A DNA stretch of 64,000 nt from an uncultured Bacilli bacterium (GCA_934120015.1 CAKOTD010000003.1:1-64000), one strand, 5' to 3'. Counted from the stretch's first letter, positions 8,539-17,375 are shown. Numbers and translations: made by a program. Notes: a model not told the origin generated them from the sequence alone.

Positions 8539-9510
8539 ATGAAAAAAATAAGTAAAATATTATTAGTTTTTGTTGTGGCTGTTTTTAGTATAGTAAGTTT
8601 AACAGGATGCAATAAAAATAAAGACAATGAAAATAAACTAACTATTGTAACTACAAATTTTCCAAGCTATGATTTTGCTCGTGCTGTAGTAAAAGATAAC
8701 AAAGATGTAGAATTAAAAATGTTATTAAAGCCAGGTGCTGAATCTCATGATTTTGAACCAACACCACAAGATATTATTGATATAAAGAATAGTGATTTGT
8801 TTATTTATACTGGTGGTGAATCAGATGAATGGATTAGTGATATTTTAGATGACATTGATACTGATAAGACTAAAGTAATTAAAATGATGGATTTAGTAGA
8901 TGTTAAAGAAGAAGAAATAGTAGAGGGTATGGAAGATGAAGAACATGAAGAAGAGGAAGAACATCATGATGAAGAAGAAGTAGAATATGATGAACATGTT
9001 TGGACTAGTCCAGTAAATGCTATTAAAATTGTAAATGCATTAAGAGATGAAGTAGTATCTATTGATAATGATAATAAAAAAGTATATGAAGATAGTGCTA
9101 AAGAATATACTGACAAGTTAGAAAAAATTGATAATGAATTTAAAGATATAGTTAAAAATGCTAAAAGAAAAGAAATAATATTTGGAGATAGATTTCCACT
9201 TCGTTATTTTGTAGATGAATATAATCTTAAATATTATGCTGCTTTTCCAGGATGTTCTGCTCAAACTGAAGCAAGTGCAAAAACAATATCTTATTTAGTT
9301 GATAAGGTAAAAGAAGATAAAATACCTGTAGTATTCCATATAGAATTATCAAATGGAAAAATAGCTGAAGCAATCAGCAAAGAAACAGGTGCTAAAGTAT
9401 TAGAATTTAATACTGCTCATAATATTTCACAAAAGGATTTTGATGCTGGTGTAACTTATGTAGATATTATGGAAGAAAATACTAAAGTTTTAAAAGAAGC
9501 TCTTAACTAA
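8539..9510 (+). CDS. znuA: Zinc-binding lipoprotein (ZnuA/AdcA family)
   Basis: Solute-binding lipoprotein of 323 aa that should capture zinc outside the cell for the ABC transporter encoded next. It has a signal peptide with lipobox LTGC (Cys24). The metal site histidines of the A-1 family appear as ESHDFEP (about His71), YDEHVW (about His153) and VFHIEL (near 266). An acidic, His-containing loop at about 133-152 is typical of zinc rather than manganese proteins. The ATG at 8539 was taken instead of 8527 because the lipobox spacing and GGAGG fit it. Confidence 0.92.
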   Translation: MKKISKILLVFVVAVFSIVSLTGCNKNKDNENKLTIVTTNFPSYDFARAVVKDNKDVELKMLLKPGAESHDFEPTPQDIIDIKNSDLFIYTGGESDEWISDILDDIDTDKTKVIKMMDLVDVKEEEIVEGMEDEEHEEEEEHHDEEEVEYDEHVWTSPVNAIKIVNALRDEVVSIDNDNKKVYEDSAKEYTDKLEKIDNEFKDIVKNAKRKEIIFGDRFPLRYFVDEYNLKYYAAFPGCSAQTEASAKTISYLVDKVKEDKIPVVFHIELSNGKIAEAISKETGAKVLEFNTAHNISQKDFDAGVTYVDIMEENTKVLKEALN

Positions 9511-10190
9511 TGAGTTTAATAGATATTAAAAATCTATCTTTAGGATATGATGGTAATATCGTCCTTAAAAATGTTAATTTAAAAATAGAAGAAAATGCGT
9601 TTTTGTGTGTAGTAGGTCCTAATGGCTCAGGTAAATCTACTTTAATAAAAGGAATACTTGGGCTTATAAAACCTATTTCTGGTACTATTACTTTTAATAA
9701 TCTTAAGCAAAATTTTATAGGATACATGCCACAAGAAACAAAGGTAGATTCTAATTTTCCAGCATCAGTTTTAGAAATTGTATTATCTGGAACTTTAAAT
9801 AAAAAGAGCATGAGTTTATTTTATACAAAAGAAGATAAAAAGTTAGCTATTAAAAACTTAAAAATACTTGGTATTGAAAACTTAAAAAACAAACACTTTT
9901 CAGAACTTTCAGGTGGACAAAGACAAAAAGTTTTACTTGCAAGAAGTCTTTGTGCTACTTCAAAATTACTTATACTTGATGAACCCTCTAATAACCTTGA
10001 TAGTAAATCAAAGAAAAACTTATATGATATATTAAAAGATTTGAATAAGAACTATAATATAACAATTATAATGATTACTCATGACTTAGATCATAACAAT
10101 TTAATTGGCAATAAAATACTTTCTTTAAGAGAAGATGACATTTTTTATGGAACAACAGAAGATTTTATAAAGAAGGTGCATCATGAGTAA
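9510..10190 (+). CDS. znuC: Zinc ABC transporter ATPase
   Basis: A 226-aa cytoplasmic ATPase with Walker A GPNGSGKST (about 36-44), ABC signature LSGGQRQ (about 133) and Walker B LLILDEP (about 153), followed by the H-loop MITHD. The start overlaps the znuA stop by one base and the end overlaps the permease gene, so the three genes are translationally coupled. It energises import through the membrane subunit at 10183-11004. Confidence 0.94.
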   Translation: MSLIDIKNLSLGYDGNIVLKNVNLKIEENAFLCVVGPNGSGKSTLIKGILGLIKPISGTITFNNLKQNFIGYMPQETKVDSNFPASVLEIVLSGTLNKKSMSLFYTKEDKKLAIKNLKILGIENLKNKHFSELSGGQRQKVLLARSLCATSKLLILDEPSNNLDSKSKKNLYDILKDLNKNYNITIIMITHDLDHNNLIGNKILSLREDDIFYGTTEDFIKKVHHE

Positions 10191-11004
10191 TATATTTGAT
10201 ATGTTTTCATATTCGTTTATGGTTAGAGCATTTATTGTAGGATTATTAATTTCTTTATGTGCATCATTAATTGGTTCATCTTTAGTTTTAAAGAGAAACT
10301 CTATGATAGGAGATGGACTATCTCATGTTGGATTTGGTGCGTTTGCTATTGCTACTATAATGGGATTTGCCCCTTTAGAATTTGCTATTCCCATTGTTAT
10401 AATCGTATCCTTCTTTATCTTAAAATTAAATGATAGTAGCAAAGTGCACGGGGATTCTATGATTGCATTAGTATCAAGTAGTTCCCTTGCTATTGGAACA
10501 TTTGCTATTTCTGTAACAAAGGGAGTAAATACTGATATAAATAATTATTTATTTGGAAGTATCTTATCAATAAATAGTCATGATGTAGTTATAAGTGTAA
10601 TCTTAACAATATTAGTAATTTTATTATATATTCTTTCTTACAATAAAATATTTGCTATAACATTTGATGAAAAGTTTGCTAAATCAATAGGGATTAAAAC
10701 AAATATTTATAATATGATTTTTGCAAGTTTATGTTCAATAGTAGTAGTTCTAGGTATGAGACTTATGGGTTCACTTTTAATATCAAGTTTAATTATTTTT
10801 CCAACACTATCCTCAATGCAATATTTTAAAACATTTAAAAGTGTTGTCATATCAAGTATTGTTATAAGTATAATATCATTTAGTGTAGGACTTGCTTTAT
10901 CATTTGTAAATGAGTATCCAACTGGTTCTACAATTGTAATTATTAATCTAATTATCTTCTTTATATTTAAAATAATTTCATTCTTAAAGATAAGGAGAAA
11001 ATGA
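10183..11004 (+). CDS. znuB: Zinc ABC transporter permease (ABC-3 family)
   Basis: A 273-aa integral membrane protein with eight or so hydrophobic helices. It has the family motif region GDGLSHVGFGAFAIA at about 45-60, and GMRLMGSLLISSLIIFPT near 190-207. It forms the channel for the metal delivered by the lipoprotein. It overlaps znuC by eight bases and its TGA overlaps the next ATG, placing all downstream genes in the same operon under the Zur box. Confidence 0.93.
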   Translation: MSNIFDMFSYSFMVRAFIVGLLISLCASLIGSSLVLKRNSMIGDGLSHVGFGAFAIATIMGFAPLEFAIPIVIIVSFFILKLNDSSKVHGDSMIALVSSSSLAIGTFAISVTKGVNTDINNYLFGSILSINSHDVVISVILTILVILLYILSYNKIFAITFDEKFAKSIGIKTNIYNMIFASLCSIVVVLGMRLMGSLLISSLIIFPTLSSMQYFKTFKSVVISSIVISIISFSVGLALSFVNEYPTGSTIVIINLIIFFIFKIISFLKIRRK

Positions 11005-12020
11005 TGGATATAATAAAAAATATTTCAATAATATTTATTTCAATCTTTTTTGAAAGTTTGCCATTTCTACTTTTAGGTTCTTTAATATCTTCGGTAATAG
11101 AAAGATATGTTAGTAATGATACAATGGCAAAATTAATACCCAAGAATGTAGTTTTAGGTTCTTTTATGGGAATATTTTTAGGATTTTTCTTACCAGCTTG
11201 TGATTGTGCAGTTATTCCTGTATCAAAAAGACTTATTAAGAAAAAAGTACCACTTAATGTAGCAATTTCATTTATGCTTGCTTCTCCAATTATAAATCCT
11301 GTTGTATTACTTTCAACATATTCAGCATTTTATAGAACTAATCCCCAGATATTTTGGTTAAGATTAATTCTAGGAATAGGAATTGCCTTTATAATTGGTG
11401 TTGTAATGGGACTTATATTTAAAGGTAAAGTTACTATTAATAATAGCGATGAAAATGAAGAATGCTGTTGTCATCACCATGAGCATAATCACGAATGCCC
11501 TCATCATCACGAACATGAACATGATCACGGTGAAATAGATGATGATTTTAAAGATTTAATGGTTAATTGTGATATAGAAGAAGTTCATGAGGAAAGAGAA
11601 GAAAAACGATCATTAAAAAAAGACATATTATTTATATTCAAACATACTGCTTATGATATGTTTGATGTTGTAAAATATTTAATGTTTGGTGCTGTTATTG
11701 CAAGTTTAGTTCAAGTATTACTTCCAAGACAAATATTACTTATGTTTAATGAGAATAGAATACTTGCTATACTAGTTTTAATGCTTTTTGCTTACTTAAT
11801 ATCTCTTTGTTCTACATCTGATTCATTTGTAGGTAAATCACTTCTTAATTCATTTGGTATTACTCCTATAATGGCTTATCTTTTATTAGGACCAATGATA
11901 GATATAAAAAATACAATAGTATTATTTGGTAATTATAAAAAGAGTTTTGTTATTACTTTAATACTACTTATATTTATAACCATATTTATATCTTGTGTTC
12001 TTATGGGAGGCTTATTATGA
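11001..12020 (+). CDS. UPF0718/DUF318 permease with His-rich loop
   Basis: The 339-aa protein has membrane helices on both sides of a central cytoplasmic loop. It carries the family signatures FFLPACDCAVIPVSKRL (about 66-82) and ASPIINP. The loop at about 154-181 contains alternating Cys, His and Glu (CCCHHHEHNHECPHHHE), which can bind several zinc ions. Related permeases (B. subtilis YcgR type) are paired with DUF1980 proteins, exactly as here. The direction of transport is not established. Its place in a Zur-type operon supports a role in zinc or zinc-chaperone handling. Confidence 0.85.
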   Translation: MMDIIKNISIIFISIFFESLPFLLLGSLISSVIERYVSNDTMAKLIPKNVVLGSFMGIFLGFFLPACDCAVIPVSKRLIKKKVPLNVAISFMLASPIINPVVLLSTYSAFYRTNPQIFWLRLILGIGIAFIIGVVMGLIFKGKVTINNSDENEECCCHHHEHNHECPHHHEHEHDHGEIDDDFKDLMVNCDIEEVHEEREEKRSLKKDILFIFKHTAYDMFDVVKYLMFGAVIASLVQVLLPRQILLMFNENRILAILVLMLFAYLISLCSTSDSFVGKSLLNSFGITPIMAYLLLGPMIDIKNTIVLFGNYKKSFVITLILLIFITIFISCVLMGGLL

Positions 12021-12940
12021 GAAAGCGTTTTTTAGGAATAATTTGTTTAATATATGTAGCATTAATTCTTTATGTTAAATTAACTGGTAATTTAGGCAAT
12101 TATTTAGCACCTCAAATGCAAAAATACATAATTTGGTCAGTAGTTCCACTTTTAATAATCGGACTTGTGATATGTTTAAATAATCATATTTCATATAAGC
12201 TTAAGTTTACTGACATAGTATTGTTATTACCAATTGCTATGATTATATTTGCAGGAGATGGAAGATTAACTGCTAGTCTAGCAAATAATCGTAATACATT
12301 ATATAAAGACACAAGTAATAAAGTGATTTCTAGTGATGAAGAAAAAACGAATAATAAAGAAGAGTCAAATACAAGCCAAGAAGAACAAACAAATGAAGAG
12401 ACAAGTAAAGAAGAGAATAACACTGGAGAAAACAATAATGAGGAAATAGTAACTCCTGAACCTAAATATGATTTTTCTACAGTTGACTTTGATGTAGTAG
12501 ATGCAAGCTATTCAATGCTTAATGCAATATTGACTTATCCAGATATGAATGGATATGATATTAATTATTTTGTTGGTAAAAAAATTAGAGTAAGAGGTTT
12601 TGCAGTAAAAAAATTACAGTATATGCCAACTGGTTATTTCTCTATTGGAAAGTATATTATAAATTGTTGTGCTGCAGATGCTGGGTTTGGAGGCTTTTTT
12701 GCAAAATATGATTTAAATAAAATAAAAGAGAATACATGGTATGAAGTGGAAGGGGTCTTTGATAAAATTAAAGACAATGATGGATATAATACACTTGTTA
12801 TTAATGTAATAAATATTAAAAAAATAGATGGAAGTAAAGAAGAGCAGTATGCTTACCCTTGTTATTCTTATGATGATGGAAGTTGTTCTGCCTTAAACAA
12901 TTATGATTTTGGAGAAAATAAATATGATATTCAAAATTAA
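12017..12940 (+). CDS. TIGR03943/DUF1980 membrane protein
   Basis: A 307-aa protein with two or three N-terminal membrane helices (residues about 5-85) and a Glu/Asn/Thr-rich linker. Its C-terminal soluble domain has the pattern KKIRVRGFAVKK and the motif IINCCAADAGF, typical of the DUF1980 partner of UPF0718 permeases. ATG 12017 follows GGGAGG and overlaps the permease stop. It likely works with that permease; its biochemical role is unknown. It is the last gene of the operon and of element 2. Confidence 0.85.
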   Translation: MRKRFLGIICLIYVALILYVKLTGNLGNYLAPQMQKYIIWSVVPLLIIGLVICLNNHISYKLKFTDIVLLLPIAMIIFAGDGRLTASLANNRNTLYKDTSNKVISSDEEKTNNKEESNTSQEEQTNEETSKEENNTGENNNEEIVTPEPKYDFSTVDFDVVDASYSMLNAILTYPDMNGYDINYFVGKKIRVRGFAVKKLQYMPTGYFSIGKYIINCCAADAGFGGFFAKYDLNKIKENTWYEVEGVFDKIKDNDGYNTLVINVINIKKIDGSKEEQYAYPCYSYDDGSCSALNNYDFGENKYDIQN

Positions 12941-12975
12941 CATATAAATGAATTTGTAATTTTTCTATTTTCATG

Positions 12976-13006
12976 GTATCATTTCATCAAGAAGTGATAC
13001 TTTTTT
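12976..13006 (+). terminator. Terminator of the zinc operon
   Basis: GTATCATTT (12976-12984) pairs with AAGTGATAC (12992-13000) over 9 bp, followed by six T. It sits just before the att half-site, insulating the element from dacF. Confidence 0.85.
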
Positions 13007-13034
13007 ACTATAGCAATATTCATATACAATTAAA
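13007..13034. other. attR of element 2
   Basis: ACTATAGCA (13007-13015) is the exact inverse of 4336-4344. The core TAAA (13031-13034) matches 4317-4320. Flanking bases outside the 9-mers also match partly in inverted orientation (TTTTT on the inner side, TAC-like on the outer side). Joining the ends in a circle would give a symmetric attP around TAAA. Confidence 0.75.
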
Positions 13035-13547
13035 CTTGTTAGATTTTATGATGGTGTAGATGGACTTAAAACTGGTTATACAGCAGGAGCAGGTTATTGT
13101 TTAACAGCAACTGCTAAGAGAAATGGTGTAAGATTTATTGCTGTTGCTATGGGAGAGCCAGATAGTAAGACAAGAAATGCTGAAATATCTTCAATGTTAG
13201 ATTATGCTTTTGCTCAATATACTGTTGAGAAGGTATTATCTACTGATAGTATTTTAGGGACTAAAGAAGTAGAAAAGGGAAAAGAGAAGGTTGCAACAAT
13301 TGTTCCTATGGAAGACATAAATATTTTGTATAAAAAAATAGATAATAAGAAAAATATTACATATAATCTTAAAGTAAATAAATTAAAGGCTCCTTTAAAA
13401 TATGGTGATGTAGTAGGAACAATAGAGTTACTCGAGGATGAAAAGGTAATAAAAACTATAAATGTTACTGTAAAAAATGATGTAGCTAAAGCAAATTTCT
13501 TTGAATTATATTTACGTAATTTGACTGATATAATAAGTGGTAATTAA
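13031..13547 (+). pseudogene. dacF: dacF 3' fragment (KTG motif and C-terminal domain)
   Basis: From 13035 the frame reads LVRFYDGVDGLKTGYTAG, containing the KTG active-site triad of S11 carboxypeptidases. The rest of the catalytic domain follows, then the beta-rich C-terminal PBP5-type domain, to a TAA at 13545. It lacks a start; an internal ATG at 13149 has no good ribosome site. Removing 4321-13034 restores one continuous frame with the fragment at 4042-4320. The sequence shows no further damage, which suggests recent or reversible insertion. Confidence 0.9.
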
Positions 13548-13562
13548 GGGCATAGCCCTTTT
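13546..13562 (+). terminator. Short terminator after dacF
   Basis: AAGGGC and GCCCTT pair with a three-base loop directly at the stop codon, followed by TT and AT-rich sequence. Confidence 0.6.
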
Positions 13563-13573
13563 AAATTTATTTT

Positions 13574-13656
13574 AATATGAAAAATATTTCATATTGTATT
13601 GACTATTTAATTATAAAAATGTACAATTAATATGAAATTTATTTCATATAAGGAGG
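13574..13656 (+). promoter_or_regulatory. Promoter bracketed by twin operators
   Basis: The -35 box TTGACT (13599-13604) and -10 box TACAAT (13622-13627) have a 17-bp spacer. Two copies of AATATGAAA-N4-TTTCATAT flank it: 13574-13595 upstream and 13629-13650 over the start site. AAGGAGG at 13651-13657 serves the first gene. The TetR-family protein encoded at the operon end is the obvious candidate to bind both operators. Confidence 0.8.
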
Positions 13657-13660
13657 AAAC

Positions 13661-14368
13661 ATGAATAAAAAAAGTTTTATTAATCTAAAAAATGTTACTA
13701 AAACATATATGATAGGTGATAAAAAATATAATGCTTTAGATAATATTAATTTAAATATTAATCAGGGAGAGTTAGTTGTAATATTGGGGCCAAGTGGTGC
13801 TGGTAAAAGTACGCTTTTAAATTTGCTTGGCGGTATGGATAAAGTAACATCTGGATCTATTATGATTGGTGAAAATAATATATCAAAATTGTCTGATAAG
13901 GAGTTAACAAAGTATAGAGCTAGTGATGTAGGATTTATATTTCAATTTTATAATATAATGCCTACACTTACTGTTGGTGAGAATGTTGAATTAGTTAGAG
14001 ATGTAACTATTACTACTAAAAAGGTAAAAGATGTTTTAAGAAAAGTTGGACTTGAAAAACACATGGATAAATTTCCTAATGAATTATCAGGTGGTGAACA
14101 ACAGAGAGTCTCTATTGCTCGTGCAATTATGAAAAATCCTAAAGTATTACTTTGTGATGAACCAACTGGAGCTTTGGATTCTAAAACTGGTGTTGAGGTG
14201 TTAAAGTTACTTCGTGAGCAGTGTGATGATGATACAACTGTTATCATAGTAACTCATAATTCATTAATTGCTGAAATTGCTGACCGAGTTATACATATTA
14301 AGAATGGTAAAGTTGACAATATTTTAGAAAATAAAAAACCTAAAAAAATAGAAGAGGTAAGTTGGTAA
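13661..14368 (+). CDS. ABC exporter ATPase (MacB/LolD type)
   Basis: A 235-aa ATPase with Walker A GPSGAGKST (about 46-54), Q-loop FIFQFYNIMP, signature LSGGEQQR and Walker B LLCDEPTGALD. The GAGKS and DEPTGALD pattern is characteristic of ATPases paired with FtsX-type permeases in peptide or antibiotic export and in envelope functions. It lies one base before the permease gene. Regulation by the twin-operator promoter suggests induction by a small molecule through TetR. Confidence 0.92.
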   Translation: MNKKSFINLKNVTKTYMIGDKKYNALDNINLNINQGELVVILGPSGAGKSTLLNLLGGMDKVTSGSIMIGENNISKLSDKELTKYRASDVGFIFQFYNIMPTLTVGENVELVRDVTITTKKVKDVLRKVGLEKHMDKFPNELSGGEQQRVSIARAIMKNPKVLLCDEPTGALDSKTGVEVLKLLREQCDDDTTVIIVTHNSLIAEIADRVIHIKNGKVDNILENKKPKKIEEVSW

Positions 14369-14369
14369 T

Positions 14370-16739
14370 ATGTTGAAAAGGAAAATGCTTCGTGATATAA
14401 AAAGAAATTTATCACAGTTTATAACAATATTTTTAATGGTTTTAATTGGAGTGATGGTGTATACCGGTATAGAGGCATATATGGGTGGTATGCAAAAAAC
14501 TGCTGATAGATTTTATGATGAAAATAATTTGTTTGATTTAGAAGTTATTGGTAATAATTTTACTGAAGAAGATTTAGAAAATATTAAAAGAATAGAAAAT
14601 GTAAATAATGCTGAAAGAAAATTATCGGTTAATGCAACTACAGATGATGATAAAGTTTTACTTTTAAATTTTATTGAATCAAATAATATTTCAAGATTTT
14701 ATATAGTAGATGGTTTAGAATTTGATTCTAATAAATCAGGAGTTTGGTTAGATGCTTTTTATGCAAGAGAAAATAATATAAAAGTTGGAGATACAATTTT
14801 AGTTAAATATGATACATTAAAATTAAATGAAAAAGTAATAGGACTTATTAATGTTCCAGATCATCTATATGATACTAAAGATGAATCAGAATTATATCCA
14901 AATAGAAAGGAATTTGGTTTTGCTTATCTTTCTATTAATGAATTACCTGCTTCTTATATTAAAGAAAAGGTTATGGAAGAAATGAATATTTCTAGTGAAG
15001 AAGAATTTGATAAACAGACTCCGGATTTTAATTATAGAGAATATTTAACCTATAATTATGTAATGGTTGATGTGAATGATGTAGGCAAGAGGGATATAGT
15101 AAAAAATCAGATAGAAGATAATGTAGCAAATGCTCTTGCCATTATAGATAGAGAAAATATTGCTTCATATAGTGTTTATCAAGGTGAAATAGATGAGGGG
15201 AAAACTTACGTTGGTGTATTTTCAGGACTATTTATTTTTATAGCAATCTTATCAGTAATTACTACTATGACTAGAGTTGTTAAAAATCAAAGAGTTCAAA
15301 TTGGAACACTTAAGGCTCTAGGCTTTAGTAATTTTAGAATATTAATGCATTATATTGGTTATGGTTTTTGGATATCACTTTTTGGTGTAATAGCCGGTTT
15401 AATTGTGGGTTATTATGGAATAGGAAATTTATTTATAGGAATTGAAATGTCTTTTTTTGAAGTTCCTAATGGGGCTCCATGCATGAATTATACTAGTTAT
15501 ATAGTTGGTGCAAGTGTTATATTGTGTGTTATTTTAATAATTTATATAACAGGAAGAAAAATATTAAGTGAAAATCCTGCAGAGGCATTAAGAAATAAAA
15601 TTCCTAATGTGAAGAAAGGTAGTTTAAATTTAACTAGAAAAGGAATTTTTAAGAAACTAAATTTTTCAACTAAATGGAATTTGAGAGATATTATAAGAAA
15701 TAAAATTAGGACATTTATGGGAATAGCAGGTGTAACTGGTTGTGCAATGTTGATAGTGTGTGCCTTGGGTATGCTTGATAGTATTAATTATTTTGTAAAA
15801 CTACAATTTGAAGATTTATATAACTTTGATTACAAACTAGTTTTAAAAGAAAATATTTCTAATGAAGAGCTAAATAAATTAAAATTTGAATATGGTGATT
15901 TTACATCTGAAACTATTGGAATAGAAATTAAAACAGGTGATAAAAGAGAATCAAATAATATTGTTGTTACTGATGCTAAGGATAGATTAAGATTTGTAAA
16001 TAAGAGTGGTAAATTTATTGATATTAATTCCAATGATGGAGTGTATGTAACCTATAAGCTTGCAGAACTTAATAATTATAAGATTGGTGATGAAATTACA
16101 TGGCATATATATGGTGATAGTACATATTATACTTCTGTAATTGTAGGATTTAATAAAGATCCACAGAACCAAAATATTACTATGACAAAGGCTTATTTGG
16201 AAAGCTTAAATATAAATTATAAGCCAGATGTTATATATACAAATAATAATTTAAGTGGTGTTAGTGATATAGAAGGCGTTGATTTAATTCAAAATATTGA
16301 GTCATTAAAGGTATCTATGAATAATATGCTTTCAATGATGAAATCAATGATTGTTTTAATTATTGGAATAGCAGTATTTTTAGGAACTATTATTATATAT
16401 AATCTTGGTATACTTTCTTATTCTGAAAAGCAATATCAATTTGCTACATTAAAAGTATTAGGTTTTGATGATAGAAAAATTAAAAATATTTTTATTAAGC
16501 AAAATAACTGGATTTCAATTATTTCAATTATTTTAGGCCTACCTTTAGGATATTATTTAACAAATTGGTTATTTAAAACTGCTATAGAAGAACATTATGA
16601 TTTTGGTGCTTCTATAAACATGGCAACCTATATTATTGCTGGGTTTGGAACATTTATTGTTTCATATATTGTTTCAAAAGTACTAGCTCGTAAAATTAAG
16701 AATATAGATATGGTATCTAGTTTAAAAGGAAACGAATAA
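14370..16739 (+). CDS. FtsX-domain ABC permease
   Basis: A 789-aa membrane protein with an N-terminal helix (about 20-35) and a large extracellular region. A first FtsX core follows (helices about 285-400, motif QIGTLKALGFSNFRI), then a second extracellular region and a second FtsX core near the C-terminus (motif QFATLKVLGFDDRKI). Two FtsX modules in one chain fit the MacB/YknZ-like or DUF-type bacitracin-efflux permeases. It works with the upstream ATPase. The substrate is unknown. Confidence 0.9.
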   Translation: MLKRKMLRDIKRNLSQFITIFLMVLIGVMVYTGIEAYMGGMQKTADRFYDENNLFDLEVIGNNFTEEDLENIKRIENVNNAERKLSVNATTDDDKVLLLNFIESNNISRFYIVDGLEFDSNKSGVWLDAFYARENNIKVGDTILVKYDTLKLNEKVIGLINVPDHLYDTKDESELYPNRKEFGFAYLSINELPASYIKEKVMEEMNISSEEEFDKQTPDFNYREYLTYNYVMVDVNDVGKRDIVKNQIEDNVANALAIIDRENIASYSVYQGEIDEGKTYVGVFSGLFIFIAILSVITTMTRVVKNQRVQIGTLKALGFSNFRILMHYIGYGFWISLFGVIAGLIVGYYGIGNLFIGIEMSFFEVPNGAPCMNYTSYIVGASVILCVILIIYITGRKILSENPAEALRNKIPNVKKGSLNLTRKGIFKKLNFSTKWNLRDIIRNKIRTFMGIAGVTGCAMLIVCALGMLDSINYFVKLQFEDLYNFDYKLVLKENISNEELNKLKFEYGDFTSETIGIEIKTGDKRESNNIVVTDAKDRLRFVNKSGKFIDINSNDGVYVTYKLAELNNYKIGDEITWHIYGDSTYYTSVIVGFNKDPQNQNITMTKAYLESLNINYKPDVIYTNNNLSGVSDIEGVDLIQNIESLKVSMNNMLSMMKSMIVLIIGIAVFLGTIIIYNLGILSYSEKQYQFATLKVLGFDDRKIKNIFIKQNNWISIISIILGLPLGYYLTNWLFKTAIEEHYDFGASINMATYIIAGFGTFIVSYIVSKVLARKIKNIDMVSSLKGNE

Positions 16740-16775
16740 AGTAATAATTTGTGATATAATGAAAATGGTGATAAA

Positions 16776-17375
16776 ATGGGTGAAATAAGGAAACCTATAA
16801 AAAAGACTTCTATAGAGAAAAAAGAGACTATAATAAGAAAAGGTTTTGAGTTAATGTGTGAAAAAGGATATCATAATGTAAATTGTATTGATATTGCTAA
16901 GTATGCAGGTGTTTCTACAGGAATTATTTATCAGTATTTTACTGATAAAAGGGATATTTTTGTAAAAGGTGTAAGGGATTATGCAAATAATATAATGTTT
17001 CCTATGATTAATATAATAGATAATAAACCAATTAGTAAAAATAATTTTAGGGAATTGTTGCTAAAAATGATAAATAGTTTTATAAGAACACATACAATGA
17101 AAAAGGAAGCACATGAAGAGTTAATGGCAATGAGTTATCTTGATAAGGAAGTTGCAGATATTTTTAATGATATGGAAATGACCATGACTAAAAAAATATC
17201 TAATATACTTATAAGTAATGATTTTAAATGTAACAATATTGAGGAAAAAGTTCATATTTTAATAGGTATTATAGATAATTATTGTCATGAAGTTGTATAT
17301 CATAAACATAATGATTTGAATTATAGAGTTATGGAAGAGGAAGTATTAGATATAATTATGAGTATTTTAACTTGA
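16776..17375 (+). CDS. TetR-family regulator
   Basis: A 199-aa protein with a TetR N-terminal helix-turn-helix: IIRKGFELMCEKGYHNV, then IAKYAGVSTGIIYQYF and TDKRDIF at residues 20-60. The ligand-binding C-terminus is divergent. It lies 36 bp after the permease gene with a TATAAT-like box in the gap, so it may be transcribed both with the operon and alone. The twin AATATGAAA palindromes at 13574-13650 are its likely targets. Confidence 0.9.
   Translation: MGEIRKPIKKTSIEKKETIIRKGFELMCEKGYHNVNCIDIAKYAGVSTGIIYQYFTDKRDIFVKGVRDYANNIMFPMINIIDNKPISKNNFRELLLKMINSFIRTHTMKKEAHEELMAMSYLDKEVADIFNDMEMTMTKKISNILISNDFKCNNIEEKVHILIGIIDNYCHEVVYHKHNDLNYRVMEEEVLDIIMSILT

Larger units (their letters stand above)
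4321..13030. mobile_element. 8.7-kb serine-recombinase element carrying a zinc uptake operon
   Basis: The two dacF pieces on either side join in frame once this segment is removed: ...VNTNK (to 4320) continues with LVRFYDGVDGLKTG (from 13035). A shared TAAA sits at both junctions and symmetric inverted repeats flank them. Contents in order: small ORF, large serine recombinase, winged-helix protein, structured non-coding region, sigma-like factor, Zur-type regulator, small Cys/His membrane protein, ZnuA, ZnuC, ZnuB, UPF0718 permease, DUF1980 protein. There are no conjugation genes, so it is an integrative element that is mobilised, if at all, in trans. Confidence 0.85.

Noticed and set aside
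9503..9811. Minus-strand frame of 102 codons
   Set aside because: Antisense to the znuC ATPase gene, which has all ABC motifs.
4321..13030. Integrative conjugative element
   Set aside because: No relaxase, coupling protein or T4SS genes lie between the att sites, so only an integrative element is supported.
13149..13547. Independent 132-codon gene starting MGEPDSK
   Set aside because: It is the C-terminal part of dacF; the DacF frame is open upstream to 13031 and the internal ATG lacks a ribosome site.
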